Below are positions 8,442 to 17,534 of a stretch of 64,000 bases of DNA, piece after piece (position 1 is the first letter of the stretch; the number at the start of each line of letters is the position of its first letter). The notes beneath the pieces are model-generated. The model ran no database searches and was not told the DNA's origin. It worked only from the letters and a program-made list of their open reading frames with translations. The position numbers were made by a program, and so were the translations under genes. Source of the DNA: Roseateles_C aquae (GTDB lineage Bacteria > Pseudomonadota > Gammaproteobacteria > Burkholderiales > Burkholderiaceae_C); contig NZ_JAVXZY010000006.1 in the NCBI RefSeq assembly GCF_032337115.1, positions 62,001 through 126,000 on the forward strand, given 5' to 3'.

Positions 8442-8930
8442 ATGGCGCGAACCCCTGTTGAAGACGCAGCCCTGCCCACGCAGGCCCTGCAGCAGCCAGA
8501 CGGCGCGCCCGAGCATTTGGCCATCGACATCCACCTGCCCGGCCTGGATCCGGCACAAGAACAGCAGCAGGACCAGCTCGCCCGCGCCGAGGCGCTGGAG
8601 CAACTGGCCCTCTACCATGCCCAATGCGATGACGCAGCCAGCGCCTGCTGGTACCTCTGCCGCAGCCTAGGGCTGGCACGCCAGCAGGAGCCCGGCGAGC
8701 CCAATCTGGAACTGCTGTTCGAACTGCTGGGCGCGCTGGCTGACCTGCCCGCCGAAGTCTCGGCCGCGCCGCTGCCAGAAGCCGTCGGAGAGGCCGATGG
8801 CTTGGGCATCTTCGAGCTCTGCCACCAGTTGGCCAGCGCCCGCGAACTGACGCAGGCGGCCTGGACCGAGTTGCAGGACGACAGCGAGCTGCCAGCCTGC
8901 CCCAGCGCAGCCGCCCACCAACTGCACTGA
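8442..8930 (+). CDS. Hypothetical acidic helical protein
   Basis: A 162-residue soluble protein with no recognised domain. It is acidic and rich in Ala, Leu, Gln and Glu, and helical throughout, with RAEALEQLALYHAQCDDAAS followed by CWYLCRSLGLARQQ. This looks like a single TPR-like helix pair (a hairpin of about 34 residues), but it is not repeated. The start at 8442 has GGAAG 8 bases upstream; a TTG at 8424 would add six residues. It stands alone between glmU and the SRPBCC gene. No transmembrane segment or signal peptide is present. Confidence 0.7.
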   Translation: MARTPVEDAALPTQALQQPDGAPEHLAIDIHLPGLDPAQEQQQDQLARAEALEQLALYHAQCDDAASACWYLCRSLGLARQQEPGEPNLELLFELLGALADLPAEVSAAPLPEAVGEADGLGIFELCHQLASARELTQAAWTELQDDSELPACPSAAAHQLH

Positions 8931-9028
8931 TTCGGCCATCGGCGGGCCTGACCCGCCTCAGGTTTGTGCGCATTGCGCCACTGCTTCCAGAGCGCGAAGC
9001 TCGGGCTCTCAACACATCGGGAGCCACG

Positions 9029-9559
9029 ATGAAAGTCCTCAAATATCTGTTGCTCACGCTGCTGGGCCTGATCGCCCTGCTCTATCTCGGCGGCATGGCA
9101 ATAACACCGAAGTTCCACGTCGTTCGCAGCGCCCAGATCCAGGCCCCGCCGGAGCGCGTCTATGCGCTGGTCGCCAGCCCGCGGCAATGGAAACAGTGGT
9201 CGGTCTGGAATCAGCGCGATCCCAAGATGCAGATTGACTACAGCGGCCCTGAGTCTGGTGCGGGCGCCGTCTGGGCCTGGAAAAGCCAGACAGAAGGCGA
9301 CGGCCGGATGACGTTCACCGCCGCCGAGCCGGCGCGCCGTGTCGCCTATGACCTGTTCTTCCCGGACTTCGGCACGACCAGCAGCGGCGACCTGCGCTTC
9401 GAGCCCCGCGACGGCGGCACGCTGGTCACCTGGACCATGGATGGCGATATCGGCAGCAACCCGCTGTTCCACTGGATGACGCTGTTCTCGGACAGCATGG
9501 TCGGCAAGGATTTCGAGGCGGGGCTGAAGGGGCTCAAGCAGGTCGCAGAAGCACATTGA
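9029..9559 (+). CDS. SRPBCC (START-like) family protein with N-terminal membrane anchor
   Basis: A 176-residue protein of the polyketide cyclase/dehydrase-like SRPBCC fold, which usually binds a hydrophobic ligand. An N-terminal hydrophobic helix (YLLLTLLGLIALLYLGGMA, residues 5-23) anchors it. The domain follows, with the diagnostic opening strand and turn HVVRSAQIQAPPERVYALVASPRQWKQWSVW broken across residues 32-62, where PxxVYxxVxxPxxWxxWSxW is the family pattern. Later strands include VTWTMDGDIG and helix DSMVGKDFEAGLKGLKQV. The ligand and role are unknown. The start is set by the ATG at 9029 before the anchor; no other gene is coupled to it. Confidence 0.85.
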   Translation: MKVLKYLLLTLLGLIALLYLGGMAITPKFHVVRSAQIQAPPERVYALVASPRQWKQWSVWNQRDPKMQIDYSGPESGAGAVWAWKSQTEGDGRMTFTAAEPARRVAYDLFFPDFGTTSSGDLRFEPRDGGTLVTWTMDGDIGSNPLFHWMTLFSDSMVGKDFEAGLKGLKQVAEAH

Positions 9560-9885
9560 GGCCGTGGCCGCCGGGCTTGGCAGGCCCTGCTCAATTTCGC
9601 AGCACCGCGACTTTGCATCAGGAAAATCAATCACTTGGCGCCGCCGCCCGCAGCTTCCCCACGGACTTATCCACAAGCACTGGGGACAGTCACGGGTGAG
9701 GCTGCGCGTGCGCGATCAATGCGCCAACCGCCCTCTTAGTTTGCGCAGCACAGAACGATGCGCCGGACAGCCTGATCGGCGCTTGAGAAAAAGGGATATC
9801 CACAAGGCCAGTGCGGCGCAGCAAGCTACATCGCGTCGGCCCACCGCTAGACGCGCCCAAGGCTCGGCGCGTGGGTGTGCGCGCC
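9560..9885. other. Intergenic region with two DnaA-box-like sites
   Basis: No gene is supported. A perfect DnaA-box consensus TTATCCACA is at 9667-9675 and a one-mismatch site ATATCCACA at 9796-9804, both in the same orientation. No AT-rich unwinding element, dnaA gene or third box is seen nearby, so this is not called an origin. The rest has no clear structure. Confidence 0.4.
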
Positions 9886-10752
9886 TTAGTGGCTGCGCTG
9901 CGCGCGCTCGTAGGCGGCAATCAGGCGGCTGACGCGGGACACCGACAGGGCCAGCTCCTGCGCCAAGCCGGTCATTGACAGTCCACCGTCGGTGTGGGCG
10001 CGATAGAGCGCCTCCTCGCGGCTGCCGCAGTCGCGCAGCCAGTCGCGCCAGCCCCGCGCGCGCAAAGCCGACGCGGCGCGAGTGGACTGTCGCCCCTGCG
10101 TCTGCAGCAGCTGCCGCTGTGCAGCCGCGAACTCGGCGTCACCGAGGAAGACCTGATGCCGCAGATGCGGCCAGATGTCGAGGCCGGGTTCGCTGGCCAC
10201 CAGTTTTTCGTAGCGCTGCGCAGCCCGCTTGCGCTCGGCAGCGCCGGCAATCGGCCGGCCCTGCACAAAGCCCAGCAGGCCATCGACATCCAGCCAGTCT
10301 GGTGCCGGCTCATTGCCGCAATGGGCAGCATGGCTGGACCAGGGCCAGGCCAGCGAGGACTTGGCCAGGCCTTCGCGTACGGCCGCCAGTTCCACGTAGC
10401 GACAGACATCAAGCAGCCGTTTTTCTCGGTCAACCAGCACCGCCTTGAAGCGGCCCTGAAACAGATGACCGTGGCCACCATGGCGGCGGTTGAAGCCCTG
10501 GGTGTAGACGCCGTTGAGATGACGCATCAGCCGCGACAGATTGGCCTGCCGCGTGTAGAGCACCAACTCGTAGTGATGGCTGCCCAGGTGGTAGGCAAGC
10601 ACCTGAGCATCGAAGCGCTGCATCGCCTGCGCGATGACACCGAGCAGTGCACGGCGGTCCTCGTCGTCGCTGAACACCACCGCACCCGCCTCGGCCTTGG
10701 AGCTGAGGTGGTAGACGGCACCCGCATATTCGATCCGCAGTGGTCTGGCCAT
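9886..10752 (-). CDS. REP-associated tyrosine transposase (RAYT/Y1 family) with an altered HUH motif
   Basis: A 288-residue single-strand DNA transposase-like protein of the IS200-related RAYT group, which in other bacteria acts on REP hairpins. The opening MARPLRIEYAGAVYHL is typical. NLSRLMRHLNGVYTQGFNRR and HGHLFQGRFKAVLV follow, and the catalytic Tyr is in CRYVEL (about residue 117). The metal-binding HUH motif, normally HYH in this subfamily, reads HYE (HLGSHHYELVL). The C-terminal region ends in a helix-turn-helix-like SMTGLAQELALSVSRVSRLI. REP-like sequences with matching cores occur beside it and elsewhere in this window. It may be a domesticated gene; activity is uncertain because of the His-to-Glu change. 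Confidence 0.88.
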   Translation of the reverse strand: MARPLRIEYAGAVYHLSSKAEAGAVVFSDDEDRRALLGVIAQAMQRFDAQVLAYHLGSHHYELVLYTRQANLSRLMRHLNGVYTQGFNRRHGGHGHLFQGRFKAVLVDREKRLLDVCRYVELAAVREGLAKSSLAWPWSSHAAHCGNEPAPDWLDVDGLLGFVQGRPIAGAAERKRAAQRYEKLVASEPGLDIWPHLRHQVFLGDAEFAAAQRQLLQTQGRQSTRAASALRARGWRDWLRDCGSREEALYRAHTDGGLSMTGLAQELALSVSRVSRLIAAYERAQRSH

Positions 10753-10777
10753 GAAGCCAACTTAGGCCACGGCCGCT

Positions 10778-10809
10778 CAAAAGGCAAGGACTGACCCCCA
10801 TGGGCGGGG
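10778..10809. repeat. REP-like sequence next to the RAYT gene
   Basis: Read on the minus strand this is CGCCCATGGGGGTCAGTCCTTGCC, with the inverted core CCCCC/GGGGG around CATGGGC. The same layout (CGCCCC-ATGGGGTCAGGTCTTGC) occurs at 53051-53072, and a shorter core GGGGTCAGGCCTT at 41287. Proximity to a RAYT gene supports a REP role. Confidence 0.6.
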
Positions 10810-10820
10810 GGCGCATCACG

Positions 10821-11324
10821 TCAGCGCTTGGTCTGCATGCCGTCCAGCACCTTGAGCACCGCGTCGTCACCCATATTGCGGGCATCGGCCAGTTCACCAC
10901 CGTTGGTCGCACCGACCAATTGACCGTCTGCGCCCAACACGGCCACTGCCGGAATGCCCTTCTTCAGCGACACGCCCATCTGCTCGGCGACATCGAGATT
11001 GCGATTGAAGCGGCCAACGTCGACCTTCACGGTCACATAGCGCTTGGCCACCGGCCCGGCCAGCGTGCCATCGCTCATCTTGCGGTCCAGCGCCTGGCAG
11101 TCACCGCACCAGTTGGCGCCGTAAACCACCAGCACCTGCTTCTTGGCAGCGGCGGCCTGGGCGACCGCGCGGTTCAGATCGGCGCGGGCATCGGCCTGCT
11201 CGTTGTAAACCTGCTTGACTGGCGCCGCGGGCTGCACCGTCGTTTGGGCAGCCAGCGACAGGCCCAGACCCAGCCCCAAAGCCAGCAGACCGAAATTGCG
11301 AAATGAGAGGTTGAATGCGTTCAT
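10821..11324 (-). CDS. Thioredoxin-family protein, exported
   Basis: A 167-residue protein with an N-terminal signal sequence (FGLLALGLGLGLSLAAQ) and a thioredoxin fold. The redox motif is WCGDC (in YGANWCGDCQALDRKM), so it carries two active-site cysteines in a CGDC arrangement. KGIPAVAVLGADGQLVG supplies the cis-Pro. The family (DUF899/TlpA-related thioredoxin-like proteins) includes periplasmic thiol reductases. The partner is unknown and no CcdA or DsbD gene is adjacent. ATG at 11324 is used; a GTG two codons upstream is possible. No Shine-Dalgarno is evident. It is divergent from the DUF808 gene. Confidence 0.88.
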   Translation of the reverse strand: MNAFNLSFRNFGLLALGLGLGLSLAAQTTVQPAAPVKQVYNEQADARADLNRAVAQAAAAKKQVLVVYGANWCGDCQALDRKMSDGTLAGPVAKRYVTVKVDVGRFNRNLDVAEQMGVSLKKGIPAVAVLGADGQLVGATNGGELADARNMGDDAVLKVLDGMQTKR

Positions 11325-11390
11325 GGTCACAGTTTGCCAGCAGACTTGAGGTACAAACAGTGCCCTCTTTCACTTCACGGAACCCCATCG

Positions 11391-12311
<921 letters not shown>

Positions 12312-12402
12312 AACTACTGAGCGCATGGGGGCTTGAAGTCGGTGGACCACGAGCACCCACGCATGGCACAGTCCGGGCATCAGTTCGCCTTCGTGCCCAG
12401 AC

Positions 12403-13965
12403 ATGCGCCCATATACCATTCCCCTGCGCCTTGCGCTTGCGTTGCTAAGCAGCGCCTTGCTGAGCAGCTGCGGCGGCGGCTCGTCCGGCGGCTCGACGAG
12501 TACAACGCCCCCTCCCACCGACGCCGGCGTGCTGCAAGACAGCACCGTCTACTCGATGGCGGCCACCGCATCGCTGCCCAGCGCCCAGGACAGCGCTGTC
12601 CAGACCACGCACAGCCTGAGCCTCAGCGATGGCAAGTTGGACTACCAGGCCGAGGCCGGCCATCTGCTGGTCAAGGACCCACAAAGCAGTGCGGCCGAGG
12701 CCAGCGTGTTCTATGTCGCCTACCAGCGCCTGGGTGTGGCCAGTGCCAGCCGGCCCCTGATCTTTTTCTACAACGGCGGGCCGGGCTCGGCCTCGGTATG
12801 GCTGCATCTGGGGGCTTACGGGCCCAAGCGGCTGGTCACCAATTTTCCGGCCGCCAATGTGCCGCAACCCTATCAGCTGGTCGACAACCAGGAGACGCTG
12901 CTGCGCGAGGCCGACCTCGTCTTTGTCGATGCCGTCGGCACTGGCTACTCCGAAGCGGTGGCGCCAAACACCAACGCCAGCTTCTGGGGCGTCGACAGCG
13001 ATGCCAAGCTGTTCCGCGATTTCGTGCTGCGCTATATCGAGGCCAAGCAGCGCAAGAACTCGCCACTGCTGGTCTTTGGCGAGTCCTATGGTGGCTTCCG
13101 ATCGCCGCTGCTGGCGGCCGGCCTGCTCGCCGCGGGCGCGCCGCTGCAAGGGGTGGTGCTGCAGTCGGCCATCCTCAACTACAACAGCAATTGCGCGGTG
13201 ATCACCCAGCGCATCAGCTGCAGCGCCTTCCTGCCCAGTTACGCGGCCACGGCGGCCTGGTTCAAGCGCAGCACGCCGCCGAGCACCGACATCCCAGGAT
13301 TTGCCCAGCAGGCGCTGGGCTTTGCCAGCAGCCAGTTCGAGCCGGCGGTGCAGCAGTACCTGAGCCTCGGCACCGTGCTGAACCCGGCGCTCGCCCAGCA
13401 ACTGGCCAGCTACAGCGGCCTGAGCGCCAACAGCTGGCAGGCCAACCCGCTGCTGGGGCCGACGGCGCTGCGCACCCAGCTGCTGCCGCAACAGTTGCTG
13501 GGCCGCTATGACTCGCGGGTCAGCGCCGGCGTCAACGACGTACTGTCCGGCGAAGGCGACCCGTCCAGTACCGCGATCACACCGGCATTTCGCAGCGCCA
13601 TTGCCGACCATCTGCGCCTGACACTCAAATACCAGGCCAGCAGCGCCTACACGCTGGGCAACGACGCGGTGATCCAGCAATGGGACTGGCGCCATGATGG
13701 CCATGCCTTGCCCGATGCCATTCCCGATCTGGCCCTGGCCTTCGCCCTGAAGCCGGCACTGAAGCTGCTGGTCGTCGGCGGCTATCACGACCTGGCCACG
13801 CCCTTCTGGCTGACCGAGCAAGACCTGGCCCGCCTCGGCGCCGCCCCGCCCGGCCTGAAGTTGAGCCGTCATATCGGCGGCCATATGACCTATCTGGACG
13901 ACCAGGTGCGGCCCGCGCTGAAGGCCGATCTGAGCCAGTTCATCACCTCGCTGAGTGCCCCATGA
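12403..13965 (+). CDS. S10 family serine carboxypeptidase, lipoprotein
   Basis: Predicted exported serine carboxypeptidase (alpha/beta hydrolase fold) that removes C-terminal residues from peptides. A lipoprotein signal with lipobox near SSCGGGSSGG (Cys about residue 23) is followed by a Ser/Thr/Pro linker. Key motifs in order are IFFYNGGPGSAS (oxyanion hole), LVFVDAVGTGYSEA, the nucleophile in VFGESYGGFRSPL (Ser228), the Asp in GYHDLATPFW, and the catalytic His in HIGGHMTYLDD. The 520-residue length suits bacterial S10 members. The stop overlaps the next gene by ATGA, so the two may be made together. Substrate is unknown. Confidence 0.92.
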   Translation: MRPYTIPLRLALALLSSALLSSCGGGSSGGSTSTTPPPTDAGVLQDSTVYSMAATASLPSAQDSAVQTTHSLSLSDGKLDYQAEAGHLLVKDPQSSAAEASVFYVAYQRLGVASASRPLIFFYNGGPGSASVWLHLGAYGPKRLVTNFPAANVPQPYQLVDNQETLLREADLVFVDAVGTGYSEAVAPNTNASFWGVDSDAKLFRDFVLRYIEAKQRKNSPLLVFGESYGGFRSPLLAAGLLAAGAPLQGVVLQSAILNYNSNCAVITQRISCSAFLPSYAATAAWFKRSTPPSTDIPGFAQQALGFASSQFEPAVQQYLSLGTVLNPALAQQLASYSGLSANSWQANPLLGPTALRTQLLPQQLLGRYDSRVSAGVNDVLSGEGDPSSTAITPAFRSAIADHLRLTLKYQASSAYTLGNDAVIQQWDWRHDGHALPDAIPDLALAFALKPALKLLVVGGYHDLATPFWLTEQDLARLGAAPPGLKLSRHIGGHMTYLDDQVRPALKADLSQFITSLSAP

Positions 13966-14327
13966 AGCGTCGCCTCGCCACCACTGCCGCCATCGCCCTG
14001 CTCGCCTGCTCCGCACCGTCCCGCGCCGCGCCGCCAGCCGCGCTGCAAGACCCCGCGCTGCCTGCGCAGCTGGCCAGCCAGGCGCCACTGGCTGAACCGA
14101 GCCGCGGTGCGGCGCTGCAGGCCCAGGTGATGGCCAAGCTGGCCCGCCAGTTCCAGCAGGCCGATACGCAGCGGCGCGGCGCCCTCAGCCTGGCCGAGGC
14201 CCAGGCCGCCGGCTTTGGCTACGCGGCCCAGCATTTCGAGCAGATGGCCAGCGTCAACGCCGCCGGCCAGCGCGAGATCAGGCTCAGCGATCTGCAGGCT
14301 TTTGTGCGCCGGCAGCAGAGCCGTTGA
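13962..14327 (+). CDS. Small exported protein with degenerate EF-hand-like motifs
   Basis: A 121-residue protein with an N-terminal signal (TTAAIALLACSAPSRAA). The C-terminal half contains one EF-hand-like loop, DTQRRGALSLAE, with Asp at position 1 and Glu at position 12 but poor middle ligands, then a second degenerate one around NAAGQREIRLSD. This follows the common pattern of a periplasmic EF-hand protein next to a hydrolase. Calcium binding is uncertain because the acidic ligands are mostly missing. It starts within the stop of the S10 gene (ATGA), so it is probably co-translated with it. Confidence 0.75.
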   Translation: MKRRLATTAAIALLACSAPSRAAPPAALQDPALPAQLASQAPLAEPSRGAALQAQVMAKLARQFQQADTQRRGALSLAEAQAAGFGYAAQHFEQMASVNAAGQREIRLSDLQAFVRRQQSR

Positions 14328-14418
14328 CCTGATCTGAGCGGCTCGGCCGCTGTTGCCTGGCCGTCATCGGCCCGTCATGCGCTACGCTCGTGGTTTTGCA
14401 CCGCATGCGTCCGGCGCC

Positions 14419-14655
14419 ATGAAGACACACCAAATCGAGATTCAGAAGTTCAAAGCCGCCACCAATGCCAATGGTCTGGTGCTGTTCAAGGTCGACGCCC
14501 TGGTCGCCCCCAAGGCGCCGGTCGAGGGCATAGAACCCAGCTCCATCATCAGCCTGACCGAGGCCAACGCGCGGGTGCTGATGCATTTGCTGAAGGCGCA
14601 GATCGCTGAATTCGACGCCAAGAAACCGAAAAGCCGGCACGGCCGCCACGGCTGA
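14419..14655 (+). CDS. Small hypothetical protein
   Basis: A 78-residue soluble protein with no recognised domain. It begins MKTHQIEIQKFKAATNANGL, has an alternating beta-strand pattern (VLFKVDALVAPKAPVEGIEP) and a helix (LTEANARVLMHLLKAQIAEF), and ends in a basic tail rich in Lys and Arg. The ATG at 14419 is taken because the family-like start coincides with the strand pattern; the frame is open upstream to 14353. It is followed 21 bases later by the YecA-family gene, so both may share a transcript. Codon use matches neighbours, which argues that it is real. Confidence 0.65.
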   Translation: MKTHQIEIQKFKAATNANGLVLFKVDALVAPKAPVEGIEPSSIISLTEANARVLMHLLKAQIAEFDAKKPKSRHGRHG

Positions 14656-14676
14656 ACTGCCCCACCGAGATCCCCC

Positions 14677-15303
14677 ATGGAATATCCCAGCTACAACCCC
14701 GCCTCCGATTACCTGCCGCTGAGCGACGACGAACTGTCCGCGCTCGACGATATGCTGACCAAGCTGCCCAGCGACGCGGCCATGAATATCGAGGCCATGG
14801 ACGGCTATCTGACCGCCCTGCTGCTGAGCCCGCAGCCGCTGGCCGAACTGCCCGGCGCGGCCTGGTTGCCCGAGGTCTGGGGCGGCGACGGTGCCGATGG
14901 CATCGCCCCCTTCGTCAGCGGCAAGCAGAAGAAGCGCGTGATGATGCTGGTGCTGCGCCATCTGCGCAGCATCGCCGTGCAGCTGAACGACAAGCCCGAG
15001 GCCTGGGAGCCCATCTTCAGCATCGCCGTTGACGAGGACGAGGAACTGACCGACGCCGAGGACTGGTGCATCGGCTTCATGCTCGGCGTTGATCTGGCCG
15101 CCGATGCCTGGGCGCCGCGCTTTGACGACGAGCAGCTGGCCGCCGCACTGGCCCCGATCGCCCTGCTTGGCGGCGATGAATCGCAGCACACGCCGGAAGA
15201 GCTGGCCCGCTTGGCCGACGCGCAGATGCGCGATGCGCTGAGCCGCGAAGTGCCCGAGGGCGTGCAGCAGCTCTGGGATGCCTGCGTCAAGAACGCGGCC
15301 TGA
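14677..15303 (+). CDS. YecA/UPF0149 family protein
   Basis: A 208-residue acidic protein of the UPF0149 family, whose role is unclear; a zinc-binding SEC-C tail is found in some members but is absent here. Diagnostic parts are LSDDELSALDDMLTKLP, MNIEAMDGYLTALLLSP (residues 43-60), LPEVWGG, and the later DWCIGFMLGVDLAADAW. The helical layout and length are typical. A weak GAG ribosome-binding signal precedes the ATG at 14677. It is convergent with the histidine kinase gene, 27 bases away. Confidence 0.9.
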   Translation: MEYPSYNPASDYLPLSDDELSALDDMLTKLPSDAAMNIEAMDGYLTALLLSPQPLAELPGAAWLPEVWGGDGADGIAPFVSGKQKKRVMMLVLRHLRSIAVQLNDKPEAWEPIFSIAVDEDEELTDAEDWCIGFMLGVDLAADAWAPRFDDEQLAAALAPIALLGGDESQHTPEELARLADAQMRDALSREVPEGVQQLWDACVKNAA

Positions 15304-15330
15304 AGCACAGGCCGCGCAGCCCCGGCGCCG

Positions 15331-17370
15331 TCAGCGCGGCGCCCTGAGCGGCAGGCGCATGCGCACCAGACAGCCCAGCCCCGGGCTGCTGTGCACCTCG
15401 ACCTGGCCGCGCATCAGATCGCAGACCAGGCTGTTCACCGTGCTCAAGCCGAGCCCGGTGCCGCTCTGGCCCAGCTGCGTGGTGTAGAAGGGCTCCATCA
15501 CATGGTCCAGGTGCTCGGCGGCAATGCCGCGGCCGTTGTCCTGCCAATCCAGCTGCAGCTGATCGCCGTCTGGCTGCACCACGAGCAGCAGCCGGGCATC
15601 ATCGCCCCGCCCCTGCCAGCCGTGCCGAACGCTGTTCTCGAACAGCTGGCGCCAGACTTCCTTCAGCGCGCCAGGATAGCCCCGCAGGCTCAGTGACGCC
15701 GGCCCGTCCAGCTTGAAGCTGAAGGCTTGTTCGGGCGCGGTTTCGCGCCATTGCGCTTCGCTGCCACGCAGCAAGGCGATCAGGTCGAACTCCATGCAGG
15801 CCTCGCTATGCTGGCTGATCGACAGCGCCTTGAAGCGCTGCACCAGCTCACCGGCACGGTCCAGAGCGCGGTCGATCACCGCGCCGCTTTGCGACAAGGC
15901 CTCCAGCGCCGCCGCCAATTCGAGCCGGCGCAAGGTATTGCCGGCCAGGCCCTCGATCAGGCTCTGGCAGCGCGCCTGCACCGTGCTGGCGGCCATCCGC
16001 GCATTGCCGAGCGGCGTGTTCATCTCGTGGGCCACACCGACCACCATCCGCGACAAGGCCAGCTGTTTCTCCTGCTGCATCAGGGTGCGCAGCGCCTCGG
16101 CCAGCTCGGCGCTGCGCTGCTCGACCTGGCGCTCCAGTTCGTCATGCGCGCGCTGCAGCGCGACCTCGGCGGCGGCGCGGATGCTGGCCTCGGCCTGGAC
16201 CTTGGCCAGTGCACCACTGAGTTCCTGATTGCGCTGCGCCAGCGACAGCTCCAGCTCGCTGCCTTGGCGGGCCAGCTGCTCGTTCTCATGCAGCAGGTGG
16301 GGCCGCTCGATCACCGCATTGACCGTCTCGCCCAGCGCGCGTGAGAGCTCGCGCTTGCGCTGGCGCTCCAGGCGCAGCAGGGTCAGCGCCGCCTGCATGG
16401 CGACCTCGTCATGCCCCCACCGCCGCCCGAAGCGGCGCAGCGCATGCAGCCAGGCCTCGCGATGGCCGACCGAATTGCTGCCAGCCTGATCAAGTGCTGC
16501 CTCCAGTGCCAGCAAGGCCGGCCAGGCCTGCTCAGGCGCGCCCTCATGACACAACAGCAACACCTCGCACAACTGTGCCCACAGCTGCCAGGAGGCCTGC
16601 AGCGGTTGATCGCCACAGCCCTCGCGCAGCGCGGCCAGATGGGCGCGGCAGGGCTCGCAGCGGCCCAGTGTGGCGTTGACCACGGCCAGGTTCAGATGCG
16701 CCACCAGCCCGGCATAGACGAGGCCATGGACACGGGTGAAGGCCAGGCTCTGCCCGTGCAGCTCCAGGCACTCGCGCCAGAAGGCCTGGGCGCGCTCGGC
16801 ATCCTCTTCCTCATTGGCCAGGTAGTAGGCCGCCGAGGCACCGTTGTTCAGCAGCAGCTGATAGGCCGGAGCCGGCAAATCCTCGCGCTGCTGCATCAGC
16901 GTGGCGCAGGCCTCGCGCAGCTCCGGGTACATCTCGGCCATGAACAGCACCGGGCAGCGGCTGACGCGCATCAGCCGCGCCAGCTCATGTTCGCCGGCCT
17001 GCATGTACAGCTCGCCGGCCATGGCCACGCTTTCCAGCGCCGCATGGTGCAGCTTCATCCGTGTCTGCAGCCATTGAATCGCGCGCCAGATCGCCGCCTC
17101 GGCAAGCAGCGCCTGCTGCAGCTGGGCCAGCGTCAGCAGCTCGCGCGCCTTCAACAGCAATGCCTGCGGCTCGGTCTCCGGCATCACAGCCGCGCCCATC
17201 AAGCGGAAGGCATCGAGTTCCAGTGCCTGGGCTGGGCTGAGCCGCTGAGCGGCGATCTGCTGCAGCCGCGCGGCGAAATGGGCCTGCTCAAAGCCGGTCA
17301 GCAGCTCGCGCGCCTGGCGCAAGTCCGCCTCGGCGGTGCCGGCCTGCAGCAATTCGGGCGCGGCGCTCAT
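15331..17370 (-). CDS. Soluble sensor histidine kinase with a large helical N-terminal domain
   Basis: A 679-residue histidine kinase with no membrane segment. The first 350 residues are helical and Ala/Leu-rich, resembling tetratricopeptide-like repeats (for example RAQAFWRECLELHGQSLAF and REGCGDQPLQASWQLWAQL). A long coiled coil follows (about 355-430, LLHENEQLARQGSELELSLA). The dimerisation box has the phospho-acceptor His448 in GVAHEMNTPLG. ATP-binding boxes are LFENSVRHG (N), DNGRGI (G1), EPFYTT (F) and GTGLGLSTV (G2). No response regulator is adjacent, so it is an orphan. The TPR-like part probably senses a protein or peptide partner (inference). Confidence 0.9.
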   Translation of the reverse strand: MSAAPELLQAGTAEADLRQARELLTGFEQAHFAARLQQIAAQRLSPAQALELDAFRLMGAAVMPETEPQALLLKARELLTLAQLQQALLAEAAIWRAIQWLQTRMKLHHAALESVAMAGELYMQAGEHELARLMRVSRCPVLFMAEMYPELREACATLMQQREDLPAPAYQLLLNNGASAAYYLANEEEDAERAQAFWRECLELHGQSLAFTRVHGLVYAGLVAHLNLAVVNATLGRCEPCRAHLAALREGCGDQPLQASWQLWAQLCEVLLLCHEGAPEQAWPALLALEAALDQAGSNSVGHREAWLHALRRFGRRWGHDEVAMQAALTLLRLERQRKRELSRALGETVNAVIERPHLLHENEQLARQGSELELSLAQRNQELSGALAKVQAEASIRAAAEVALQRAHDELERQVEQRSAELAEALRTLMQQEKQLALSRMVVGVAHEMNTPLGNARMAASTVQARCQSLIEGLAGNTLRRLELAAALEALSQSGAVIDRALDRAGELVQRFKALSISQHSEACMEFDLIALLRGSEAQWRETAPEQAFSFKLDGPASLSLRGYPGALKEVWRQLFENSVRHGWQGRGDDARLLLVVQPDGDQLQLDWQDNGRGIAAEHLDHVMEPFYTTQLGQSGTGLGLSTVNSLVCDLMRGQVEVHSSPGLGCLVRMRLPLRAPR

Positions 17371-17476
17371 CGCTCGTCAATCCAGCGGCGGCTTGTTCAT
17401 CGCCGCATCGTAGCGCCTGTGCGGCGCAGCACCAGCCCCCGGCTTTCGGGGCGAAAGGGCCAGGCCTGCAGCGACG

Positions 17477-17503
17477 AAAAAAAGCCACCCCGCGGGGTGG
17501 CTT
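17477..17503 (-). terminator. Intrinsic terminator of the S9 peptidase gene
   Basis: On the minus strand, AAGCCACCCC-GC-GGGGTGGCTT is a 10-bp perfect stem followed by TTTTTTT. It lies 32 bases after the peptidase stop codon. Confidence 0.85.
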
Positions 17504-17534
17504 GCTCATGCTCAGCGCACCGCGCTCAACAGGC

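Noticed and set aside
9667..9804. A replication origin
   Set aside because: Only two DnaA-box-like sites, with no AT-rich unwinding region and no dnaA, dnaN or gidA genes nearby.
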